A stretch of 64,000 bases of DNA from Kroppenstedtia sanguinis (lineage in GTDB: Bacteria > Bacillota > Bacilli > Thermoactinomycetales > DSM-45169): positions 1 to 64,000 of the forward strand of contig NZ_JBNPXF010000008.1 in the NCBI RefSeq assembly GCF_050433445.1, given 5' to 3'. Below, one piece after another: positions 44,093-51,877 of this stretch (the first letter of the stretch is position 1; each line of letters starts with the position of its first letter). The notes under the pieces are model-generated. The model saw only the letters and a list, made by a program, of their open reading frames with translations. It did no database searches and was not told the origin of the DNA. The position numbers and the translations under genes are program-made.

Positions 44093-44592
44093 TTTCCCTC
44101 CTCCTTTTCGGATGAAACCGGCGCCATTCTGGATAATGGATAGATCACAAAATCTACACGCCCTTCCATCTTTTCTAAGGGGACCGGTCCAAAATCACGA
44201 CTATCTGAGCTGTTTTCAGAATGGTCCCCCAATACAAATACATGTCCTTCAGGAACTTGGATAGAGCCCAGTGGGGTCTGGGGCGAAGACAGGATCCGCC
44301 GCCCGTTCACAAACAGCCCAGTTTGATTCGCTTCCACTTGATCTCCCGGACAAGCTGCGATACGTTTGACATGCATCCATTCGGAGCCCTCCGGTTGAAA
44401 CAGAACCACTTCCCCTCTCTTCCAAGAGTCAGGGGATAAACGAACTAACATCACATCATTTTCCTGCAGAGTGGGTTCCATACTGTCTCCACTTAATACA
44501 TACCAGTCATAAGGTGAGAGAAGAATCAACAACCCCCAGGTCATACCCAGGATCACTGTAATTCCGAGCATCCGTAGAATTCGCTTTATCAT
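44089..44592 (-). CDS. Signal peptidase I, 167 aa
   Basis: Type I (P-type, Ser/Lys) signal peptidase: one N-terminal membrane helix (residues 8-25), nucleophile in SGDSMEP (Ser37), Lys76 in VKRIAACPGD, and the conserved LGDHSENSSDSRDFGPV. ATG 44592 is favoured by GAGAG and its neighbour's end 10 nt upstream. It is inside the toxin operon and overlaps the toxin start, suggesting that it serves the toxin or its neighbours. Confidence 0.85.
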   Translation of the reverse strand: MIKRILRMLGITVILGMTWGLLILLSPYDWYVLSGDSMEPTLQENDVMLVRLSPDSWKRGEVVLFQPEGSEWMHVKRIAACPGDQVEANQTGLFVNGRRILSSPQTPLGSIQVPEGHVFVLGDHSENSSDSRDFGPVPLEKMEGRVDFVIYPLSRMAPVSSEKEEGK

Positions 44593-44602
44593 ATCGGTTC
44601 TC

Positions 44603-45238
44603 TCACAGGGGCATATACACAAAGCCCACAACGTATTTTAAAATCACCCACAAGACAGCCAATGAAACCAAAACAGTGGCTACCCCTTTCCAAAAGGAAA
44701 AATGATGGGCTTCAGCTGTACTTTTGATAAGGATCCCATAAAACCAGAGGGTCAAAAGCACATCCAGAAAGAAAAACAGGAAAAAGAAAGTGAGAAGAAG
44801 TGGATTGTGATCTATGTTGGGTGTATAAAGCGTAAAGGTCTCTTCTCCAAAACAAAGAGCCCGCACATACCACAAGAACAGCTTAGCTACATAGGGAATT
44901 ACTGCCCAAGACAGTGCCCGATGCATCTCTTTCCAGTCGGCCTCTCCACCAATCAACCGACCTGCTCCCCAAAACATCCAACTGTAGAGGGACCAGATGC
45001 CAACACCGACAACCAAACCAATCGGAAGCGAGATTAACAACAAATAGGAGAGATCGTACCCATCCCCGTACTCGCTAAAAGAGATCTGATCCAATGTCAG
45101 ACTGATCCCAAACAAAGGAATAAATAACCATGAGATCCGGGAAGGGTATGGATCATTCAACACCGATCGAATCGTTTGCCGCGTCCGATACCATATCGTC
45201 AACCAAGGCCTTTGTTCCACTAACCAGGACGAATCCAC
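44603..45238 (-). CDS. Yip1-like membrane protein, 211 aa
   Basis: Five to six hydrophobic helices with the Yip1 pattern: an N-terminal soluble stretch, then WLFIPLFGISLTLDQ, LSWAVIPYVAKLFLW, and TFFFLFFFLDVLLTLWFYG. GTG 45238 lies 7 nt after AAAGGAGG, so it is chosen over the ATG two codons before. It is clearly paralogous to the upstream gene in order and motifs (R.SLDxxS, W.xVPxxxKLxLW). Role unknown. Confidence 0.75.
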   Translation of the reverse strand: MDSSWLVEQRPWLTIWYRTRQTIRSVLNDPYPSRISWLFIPLFGISLTLDQISFSEYGDGYDLSYLLLISLPIGLVVGVGIWSLYSWMFWGAGRLIGGEADWKEMHRALSWAVIPYVAKLFLWYVRALCFGEETFTLYTPNIDHNPLLLTFFFLFFFLDVLLTLWFYGILIKSTAEAHHFSFWKGVATVLVSLAVLWVILKYVVGFVYMPL

Positions 45239-45262
45239 CGCCATCCTCCTTTGCTATATTCA

Positions 45263-45868
45263 TCACAACCGGAAAAACCATGCCAATACGATGAATGGCA
45301 AGAGCAATAGAAGTCCTCCAAGTAAAAGAGAGAAAAGGCCACGCCAAGCGGAAAAGGAATGAGCTTCCCCCACACACTTGCACAGAACTACCACATACCA
45401 GATCAAGATGACGAGATCCACTAACCACATCACTATAAAAAACAGGAACAACAGGGGATTAGAACCTAGACTCGGCATAGATGATTGAAAAAGCTCCTCA
45501 CCGAAGAAAGCCAGCTCCGGCACCCACAAAATCAGTTTCATGATAAAAGGGACTCCAGCCCAAGCAACGGCTGTTTCCATGTCTCTCCAAGTAGCTGTTC
45601 CATCCATGCTACGTCCAATCCAGTATGCAATTCCGGAGACAACAAACCAGTAGATCATGCCCAAAATGGGGCTGAGCAGGACTGAAAGAAGAAGGATCCA
45701 AGAAAAAGGAATCGAATCTCCAAGCTCTCGGATCGAGGCTTGTTCTAACCCTAAGGTCAAACCAAATAGAACAATCAAAAGCCATTCTCTTTTTTTATCA
45801 GGAAGCAGTACTGCTTCTCGAACCACTTGTCGGGGATGAATCCATATTTGCAAATATAAATGATCCAT
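45263..45868 (-). CDS. Yip1-like membrane protein, 201 aa
   Basis: Same fold and motifs as the next gene (LTLGLEQASIRELG, AVAWAGVPFIMKLILW, VMWLVDLVILIWYVVV). ATG 45868 follows GAGGGAGATAGC; longer frames upstream would be translated from a MITE end and are not credible. First gene of the toxin operon, with a MITE 48 bp upstream. Confidence 0.72.
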   Translation of the reverse strand: MDHLYLQIWIHPRQVVREAVLLPDKKREWLLIVLFGLTLGLEQASIRELGDSIPFSWILLLSVLLSPILGMIYWFVVSGIAYWIGRSMDGTATWRDMETAVAWAGVPFIMKLILWVPELAFFGEELFQSSMPSLGSNPLLFLFFIVMWLVDLVILIWYVVVLCKCVGEAHSFSAWRGLFSLLLGGLLLLLPFIVLAWFFRL

Positions 45869-45915
45869 ACAGCTATCTCCCTCAGTTACACTCATTTCTC
45901 TTAAACACCCAAAAC

Positions 45916-46258
45916 CAGGGCTGTTGATTAACCAGAAAATGGGCAGCGGAAGGGAGTCGTGTGCTGCCAAAGCGACCTTTGCGCCACAGGCACTACAATC
46001 TCGATGGGCTGAAGCCCTGGAATAAAGGTAGCACCACAGGCACTACAATCTCGATAGCAAGGTTGCCATCCTACCCAGCGGAGAATCTGGAGGGAGGGCG
46101 TTTTGGGGCAACCTCTTCCCTGTGTTGCTTCCGTAAGGCTTTGCCCCTGCCCGATCGGAAGATTTGGAGCGGCCAGTTTTCACTTCCTTGCCGGATGGCA
46201 ACGCTCGCGTGGGTGAACACGATCTCCCCACCCAAAATATGGCTAATCAACACGCCTG
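45916..46258 (+). mobile_element. MITE-like element, family C, copy 2 (343 bp), with 9-bp TSD
   Basis: Ends CAGGGCTGTTGATTAACC and GGCTAATCAACACGCCTG, flanked by perfect ACCCAAAAC copies (45907-45915, 46259-46267). It carries about 85 bp more than copy 1, including two tandem copies of CACAGGCACTACAATCTCGA (45986 and 46036) 50 bp apart. It lies upstream of the toxin operon. Confidence 0.92.
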
Positions 46259-46454
46259 ACCCAAAACATCATTTTGTAAAATCTACGAATATCATGTGAT
46301 CTCTTTATAAGATTTGTGCTTCCTAAATATGTTTCTATATACTTTCTCAAGATACCTTCCGCGACAAAAGTATCTCAGCTAGCCTAGTAAAAAAACCACC
46401 TTTTATGTGACTAGTCCAGTTCCTCCTTTCAACAGCAGAGATCCAACTTATATA

Positions 46455-47816
46455 CTCTAGATGAGCAAAACAGCTAACAGAAATAACCAGAAGCAGGATA
46501 TGCCACGGTTAAGCGATGTTGAGCTGCTCTTTCACTTGTTTCAGTGGCACCGCCTGTTGGAACTGACGGTAGATCCAATCAACCCATCTGTGTTCCCGTC
46601 TGGAACGGATTCTCTGAAGACCAAGTGACTCGTCACCACTTCCCGTCTCGGCGCAATAGAAGTACGTCAAAAATACCAGAGTCCAGAAGCGTTCGATGGC
46701 ACGAACGGAGCGGACACGGTAACGATCCCATGCATACTTCCCCTTCATCTGTTGAAAAAACGTTTCAATGGCCCAGCGGTTCGCATAGCGCTCCAGAATC
46801 TCTTCATCCTGAAGGGAGGCGTCTGTGCACAAGGTACACCGAAGGGCTTGATGCTTTCCAAACATTTCTTCCGGTCATGCTAAAAGCACCACCGCGTTTG
46901 CCATTCCATGGAGGGCCCCTTCATAGCGGTACACCCGGTAGGAAGCGTGTCCCACCGTCACGAGGCGGGTATCCGCTTTTCGGATGTAACCAGCGAAAGT
47001 AGAGGCCAGGGTCCGGACGCCCAGAGGAAACAAGACACGGTGGGTCTTAAGTCCACCGATGACCTGCAACCTTTTGGTGGAAGCGCAATCGACGATTTTT
47101 ACCGAGGTGTACTAGGAGTCCATCAACAAATACGCCGGATGTTCAAAGGCCGGAAGCAATTCGAGAAGTTCGCATGTCAAGGCGATTTTGCTGACTCCGT
47201 CCTTGTCATAACGCTGAAAGGCGAAGGGAAGACAGCGATCCCCGCACCGAAGCAACAGGACCACGACCTGGTGCCCCCAAACCGGCCCCCCTTTGCCGTG
47301 CGAAAAATGAAAGTCGGCTGGTTGAATCGCCGACACCGCCTGTGACGAAGGCTTGGTTTTCTCACAAACGGAATCATCTAGAATGACGTAAATGGGAAGG
47401 CCGGTTCGTTGGGCGTGTTTTTGAATCTTACGCAGAGATCGTTGACTCAGGTGATGTTGCATCCACTGTTCGTCCCAGACTCCCCGGGTGAGGAAATGGC
47501 TCCACGTTGTACGGTGTCGACGTTCACAAATTAACGTGTTCACATCTGTCGGTGTCCCAGAGAAGCCTTTTTGTGTGGCCCCATCGATGAAATGGACGAG
47601 ATGTTCAATCACAGGCTTGGTAAGGTACAGGTTGTACCTTTGTTTCTTCAGATAGTGGCGGATTGGATCCTGATGTGGTAAGTTGGGAGTATGAGACATG
47701 ATCTTGGCTCCTTTGGTGGATGTGTTATGGTGACTCTATCCATACCATAAAGAGCCGTTCATGTCTCTGTTTTTTTGTCAATGGAAATTTCTTGGTGCGC
47801 TTTTGCTCATCTAGAG
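46455..47816 (-). mobile_element. Insertion sequence (1362 bp), inactive
   Basis: Ends CTCTAGATGAGCAAAA and its inverse, each flanked by TTATATA (46448-46454, 47817-47823), a possible 7-bp target duplication in AT-rich DNA. It holds one transposase frame with two nonsense codons. It does not share ends with the MITE families. Confidence 0.8.
46509..47699 (-). pseudogene. DDE transposase (IS701/IS4-like) with two in-frame stops
   Basis: One 396-codon frame broken by TAG after LLMDS (codon at about 47112) and TGA after VVLLA (about 46866); there is no frameshift between the parts. Acid residues fit a DDE core: VILDDSVCEKT, LLMDS, and NRWAIETFFQQMKGKYAWD. Both stops are one change away from TGG (Trp), as the sequence context suggests. 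Not functional unless suppressed. Confidence 0.85.
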
Positions 47817-47983
47817 TTATATAATTGAATCAAAGGCAAGAACTGAACGGGGACCTGCTAAATCCTGGAGTATACATCAAATGAATGTTGCCAACTCCGC
47901 CCCCTTTTCATATAATCGGGAACACCGATCCTCACCCAACGATGGGGATTAAAAGAGGCGGTCAATTGAAGCCGGAGGGATAC

Positions 47984-48448
47984 ATGCAAGAGACGATCCG
48001 TCTGCGGGAGGCAGGACGGCATAAGGAGGCGAAGGAACGGCTGTTAATGTTGACGGAAAGGGACCCGGACAACGCCTCATTCCAGTTCCAATGTACCTCG
48101 GTTCATGATTTTCTCGGTTTAGAGCGGGAAGCTGTCCTTTTTTACGAGCAAGCTCTGCGTCTGGATCTCTGTGACCCACGGCGGGTAGCTCTGTTGGGAC
48201 TGGGCTCCACCTACCGCTGTCTTGGCGAATATGAACGAGCAGCGATAATCCTGGAACAGGGGGTTCGTCAATTTCCAGAAGACCGGGCTTTGCAAGTGTT
48301 TTGAGCTATGGCTCTGTATAATCGGAACCGCCACCAGGAAGCGATGGAGATCTTACTCCGTCTGTTGGTGGACACCGCCGGGGATGAATCGATCCGTTTC
48401 TATCTGGACCAACTGGACACCACCTGGGAGTCGAAAGGAGCATGCAAC
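47984..48448 (+). pseudogene. TPR-repeat protein with an in-frame stop
   Basis: ATG 47984 after GGAGGGATAC starts a Bacillus-type tetratricopeptide protein (RLREAGRHKEAKERLLMLTERDPDN, LGLGSTYRCLGEYERA). TGA at 48302-48304 interrupts LQVF-AMALYN; the repeats go on in the same frame to LDQLDTTWESKG. There is also no stop at the natural C-terminus, so the frame continues into the SDR gene. Homologues are about 155-165 residues and cytosolic scaffold-like. Confidence 0.7.
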
Positions 48449-49201
48449 TTGGATGTGGCATTGGTTACCGGAGCCTCCTCTGGGATTGGGGAAGCTTTCG
48501 CCCGACTCCTCGCGCAAAAGGATTACCATGTGATTCTGGTCGCCCGACGGAAAGAACGGCTTCAGCAGTTAGCAGCAGCCATCCAGTCCGAAGGCGGATC
48601 CGCAGAGGTGTTGGTGGCGGACTTATTGACACAGGAGGGGCTACACCGGGTTTGTACCCGAATCCATCATGACCGGGTGGATCTCTTAATCAACAACGCT
48701 GGCGTCGGCCTCTACGGGCCCGTCACCGAAACTGATGTAACCCAAGAGCGGGAGATGATCCGACTCCATGTGGAGGTACCCGTCACCCTTCTGCGTGCAA
48801 TCCTGCCCCAGTTGAAAAGCCGAAGAAGCGGTGGGATCATCCAGGTGGGATCCACCTCTTCCTTTCTCCCCACTCCTTATATGACCGCTTACGGAGCGGC
48901 CAAAGCTTTTCTGCTCCATTACGGTGAGGCCCTGGCGGCAGAATTGAGAGGGTCCGGTGTCACTGTGACCACCCTTTGTCCCGGTAGTACCTATAGCGAA
49001 TTTGCCCAGCGAACCGGGATCCGTCAATCCAATCAACTACCTGCGGAGCGGGTGGCTCGTCTTGGTTTTTCCGCCTGGCAAAAAGGGAAGCCCATGGTGG
49101 TCACCGGCACCCTCAGCCGTTTCTTCACCTTCCTGCCCCGCTTCTTCCCTCGCACCTGGATCACCGCCTCGGTAGCACGGGCCTTTCGCAATCGGTCGTA
49201 A
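48449..49201 (+). CDS. SDR-family oxidoreductase, 250 aa
   Basis: Classical SDR: VTGASSGIGEAFARLL (cofactor glycines), NNAG in LINNAGVGLYG, and catalytic Ser-Tyr-Lys in STSSFLPTPYMTAYGAAKAF. TTG 48449 lies 8 nt after AAAGGAG, which decides the start, although the frame is open upstream into the TPR remnant. Like DltE/YqjQ-type SDRs, substrate unknown. Confidence 0.85.
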   Translation: MDVALVTGASSGIGEAFARLLAQKDYHVILVARRKERLQQLAAAIQSEGGSAEVLVADLLTQEGLHRVCTRIHHDRVDLLINNAGVGLYGPVTETDVTQEREMIRLHVEVPVTLLRAILPQLKSRRSGGIIQVGSTSSFLPTPYMTAYGAAKAFLLHYGEALAAELRGSGVTVTTLCPGSTYSEFAQRTGIRQSNQLPAERVARLGFSAWQKGKPMVVTGTLSRFFTFLPRFFPRTWITASVARAFRNRS

Positions 49202-49241
49202 GCCAGGCCATCCCCGAGCATGCTTGGAGTCCATCGAAAGA

Positions 49242-50357
49242 TCACTCCACCCACTCACTCATCGTCCAGGCCACCCTTTGATTCTGTAGATCCACATCGA
49301 TGGTGTAACTTTGTCCCTCCCGGGTCCAAGCCTCCTCCACCCGGCGGGAGAGTTCATCGAACCAAGCTCGGTCTGTATACCGATCATCAGTAATCACAAA
49401 CTCGGTCTCGTCCAACATCGTGATCTGGATTACTGGGTCCCACACCAGCACTGCAATACAATCATAGGGAACCCGCACCTCTTCCCCCTCATCCAGCACC
49501 AGCCGGTTTTCCTCGATCCGGATCTCCTTAAACTGAGTCCTTCGCAACCAACGACGCCCGTTCTGGATCGGGGTGAGTCCGGATGCTTGCATCGCTGCCA
49601 CCAGATCTGCTGCAGTTTTGGAATCGTAGGGAAACGTGTGAATCACCTCCTCCGTCTCCACCTGAATTTCCTCCCCCCAAGAGTCCAGCCGAAGTTGAAT
49701 AACTCGAGACAGGGGGATGGTTTGGAGTCTCCGCCAGTGATAAACGCGGATCTGTCCCTCCTCCACTTTCAGATCCCGCCACCAGACGTTCATCACCACA
49801 TAGAAAAAAACAGCGAATATAGCGACGGAGAGCACTCTGAGGGTGAGATCCAATATGCGATCCCGCCACGGATAGGAGTGATAGACCCCATCAGAAAAAG
49901 AGAGGATCAGCCCTTTTCCCTCCACTCGGGTCACATCCACTGTCCCTCCAGTTTCAATCTCCTTAATCAGTTGGGAGCGATCCAAAGGGAAGTATGGAAC
50001 CTTAAATCTTCCTTCCCGAGCGATCACTTCCTCATCCATCACCCCGAGGGGATGGATCTCCTCCTGCACCGGAGGGCCCAGATTCTTCTGGATATCTACC
50101 GTTCCCAGATACAACACACATGCGATAAGGCTCCATGTAAACAGGAAGTAGGCGAAGGGATTTCTTTTCCCCCAATGCACCCTCCAGATCAATAGTGCGA
50201 CCGCAGGCAGGCCAGGATAAAAATAAGACTCGGCAAGCCAGAAGGGGTAATAGTCTGGAGTATCCAATAGGAGCTGGTGCAGAAACACATAACCCGTGGC
50301 GACGACGATCGGCAGTCCGAAACAGAACATCAACCAATAACCCACCCAACGTTTCAC
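49242..50357 (-). CDS. Membrane protein with PH-like domain, 371 aa
   Basis: Three N-terminal helices (about residues 2-25, 40-55, 65-85), a soluble loop, a fourth helix about 170-195, then a beta-rich cytosolic part of the bPH type (RVYHWRRLQTIPLSRVIQLRLDSWGEE). GTG 50357 after CCGGAGGTGGTGACT is the likely start. A MITE lies 48 bp upstream. Family not known. Confidence 0.65.
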   Translation of the reverse strand: MKRWVGYWLMFCFGLPIVVATGYVFLHQLLLDTPDYYPFWLAESYFYPGLPAVALLIWRVHWGKRNPFAYFLFTWSLIACVLYLGTVDIQKNLGPPVQEEIHPLGVMDEEVIAREGRFKVPYFPLDRSQLIKEIETGGTVDVTRVEGKGLILSFSDGVYHSYPWRDRILDLTLRVLSVAIFAVFFYVVMNVWWRDLKVEEGQIRVYHWRRLQTIPLSRVIQLRLDSWGEEIQVETEEVIHTFPYDSKTAADLVAAMQASGLTPIQNGRRWLRRTQFKEIRIEENRLVLDEGEEVRVPYDCIAVLVWDPVIQITMLDETEFVITDDRYTDRAWFDELSRRVEEAWTREGQSYTIDVDLQNQRVAWTMSEWVE

Positions 50358-50404
50358 AGTCACCACCTCCGGCAGGGTTCTACTCCCAGCTATATCAGTT
50401 ATCT

Positions 50405-50607
50405 CTGGCATGTTGATTCGCCCTATTTTAGGTAGGAAAACGTCGGCATGGTGGGACGGTGAAGAGTCTTTGCGCTCTTTGCAAAAGATCGTAGCCGTCC
50501 CATCATGCCCGTCCCCTCAAGGGATAATTTGTGATGGGAGGCAATGGGAAGAGCGAAAGGGTCGTTTTCGTTCCCATCATCCACTTGATGATTCATCAAC
50601 AGCCCTG
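50405..50607 (-). mobile_element. MITE-like element, family A, copy 5 (203 bp)
   Basis: Ends CTGGCATGTTGATTCGCC and GATTCATCAACAGCCCTG, with the full family-A core. Flanking 9-mers GTTATCTCT/GTTACCTAT match at 7 of 9 if the first two bases of the element are lost, so the duplication is decayed. Non-coding. Confidence 0.78.
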
Positions 50608-50785
50608 GTTACCTATATTTTATTTTATTATTTTAATTTTTCAAGATATACTGCCGACATTTTTCTATTTACAGGAAAGTTTCATAGTTTAAATCTTCCT
50701 TTTCTTTTTGTCGAAAATAAATTTTTCACTAGCGAATCCTCAGGGATCAGGGGATCTTTTGGCGGAAAATGAATCTCGAGGCACA
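50608..50785. other. AT-rich non-coding gap
   Basis: Strongly AT-rich DNA after the MITE. I see no gene or repeat in it. Confidence 0.3.
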
Positions 50786-50812
50786 AAAAAAGGTGCCGTA
50801 CGGCACCAGTCA
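50786..50812 (-). terminator. Terminator of the TM2 gene
   Basis: Minus strand GGTGCCGTACGGCACC followed by seven T; the stem overlaps the last bases of the gene. Confidence 0.85.
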
Positions 50813-51130
50813 CAGCTGCGATAGCCATTTCGGGATGGCGATCCCGTCGAGCACCCACCAAAGCAAAAAAGGAGCGATCGCCAAAAGCGGGGAGATACCC
50901 AATCCTGGCAACAGATAGAAAAACAGACCCAAGGAAAGAAACAGGAGCCCGATCACCCCCATCGCAAAACCGGAATTCTGTCTTCCAAGATAAAATCGGT
51001 GTCCTCCCAACACCCCGAGAAGCAACCAGAGGGCATAGGCAGTGATCCACCTCTCCCGCGGACTCTTATCGGGAATTTCAGTTGGGGTCTCTTTTGGCCT
51101 AGAATGATTCTTCTTCACCTTGATCCACAT
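50810..51130 (-). CDS. TM2-domain membrane protein, 106 aa
   Basis: TM2 hallmark in ALWLLLGVLGGHRFYLGRQNSG, then two further hydrophobic stretches. The N-terminus is basic and cytosolic. Start uncertain: ATG 51130 or GTG 51142. Function unknown for this family in bacteria. Confidence 0.75.
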   Translation of the reverse strand: MWIKVKKNHSRPKETPTEIPDKSPRERWITAYALWLLLGVLGGHRFYLGRQNSGFAMGVIGLLFLSLGLFFYLLPGLGISPLLAIAPFLLWWVLDGIAIPKWLSQL

Positions 51131-51198
51131 CCTATACTTCACTGCTGATGATCAGCGTGCCTCAACAGGACAGGTGAGCTTCTGTCCCGCACCGGGTC

Positions 51199-51696
51199 TC
51201 ACTTCGTCTCTACCGGTTTGCCGTCGGTAGTTTCCACAACAAATTTCTTGTCATCCAGATCGCCCTTCTTCAGTGAGATATACTCATGGGCAGGCTTGTC
51301 ATCATCCTCTTCTTCCAGCTTCACCACGATTTTCACGACATCGGGTTTGACCACCTGCAGTTTTTTAACCTTCAGAGAGTATTTATCATACTTGGGAGAG
51401 GAGGCCTGAACCAGCAACATATCATTCGATTCCCAACTGTTGTTGTCCAGCTCACCAGGGTGCTTTTCTTCATTGTAAAGCCAGATCCCGCCATGTTCCT
51501 CTGGATCAGGCGCACCCATGAACCAGTTGATGTGCTGGAACTCCACTTCCTCAAAGGTCTCACTGGGTTCCACCGCATCGACCTTTTCTTCTTTTGGTTT
51601 CTTCTCCTTTTCTTCTTTGTCATCCACAAGCAACCCACAACCTGAAGAGAAGACCCACAAAACAGAAAAAACAAGTAAAATTGCAAAGCGCTTCAT
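51199..51696 (-). CDS. Lipoprotein, 165 aa
   Basis: Signal peptide MKRFAILLVFSVLWVFSSGC with lipobox SSGC (Cys20), then a charged K/E linker and a beta-rich domain with WFMGAPDPEEHGGIWLYNE. ATG 51696 follows GGAGGTATGTC. Family not recognised; expected on the outer face of the membrane. Confidence 0.75.
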   Translation of the reverse strand: MKRFAILLVFSVLWVFSSGCGLLVDDKEEKEKKPKEEKVDAVEPSETFEEVEFQHINWFMGAPDPEEHGGIWLYNEEKHPGELDNNSWESNDMLLVQASSPKYDKYSLKVKKLQVVKPDVVKIVVKLEEEDDDKPAHEYISLKKGDLDDKKFVVETTDGKPVETK

Positions 51697-51833
51697 GCCC
51701 GACATACCTCCAATGGTTCGTTGGGTGATGTACATTCCCCGGTTGGAGAACTTTTCGGGACAGGAGTCAGCACCTTCTCCCGAAGGTTTCGTCCAAAGCC
51801 TTGTCCATTCCACTTGTTGAATTATAGCACAAA

Positions 51834-51862
51834 AACCCACGGGAATTCCCGTGGGTAGACAG
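51834..51862 (-). terminator. Terminator of the fad operon
   Basis: CCCACGGGAATTCCCGTGGG stem, then TTTTTGTG on the minus strand, 16 nt after the acyl-CoA dehydrogenase stop. Confidence 0.85.
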
Positions 51863-51877
51863 ATCTTTGATGAGTGT

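Noticed and set aside
45869..45970. Longer N-terminus for the first Yip1-like gene
   Set aside because: These codons come from the end of the inserted MITE; the gene has its own ribosome site at 45868.
46043..46253. Short ORFs inside the C-type elements
   Set aside because: They are not conserved between the two C copies in frame or length, so the elements are non-coding.
46448..47823. The IS as parent of the CAGGGCTGTTGATTAACC elements
   Set aside because: Its ends are CTCTAGATGAGCAAAA and its flanking duplication is at most 7 bp, so it does not match the MITE ends or the 9-bp duplications.
13480..50610. CRISPR array
   Set aside because: The many short repeats are dispersed elements with inverted ends; no regular spacing and no cas genes.
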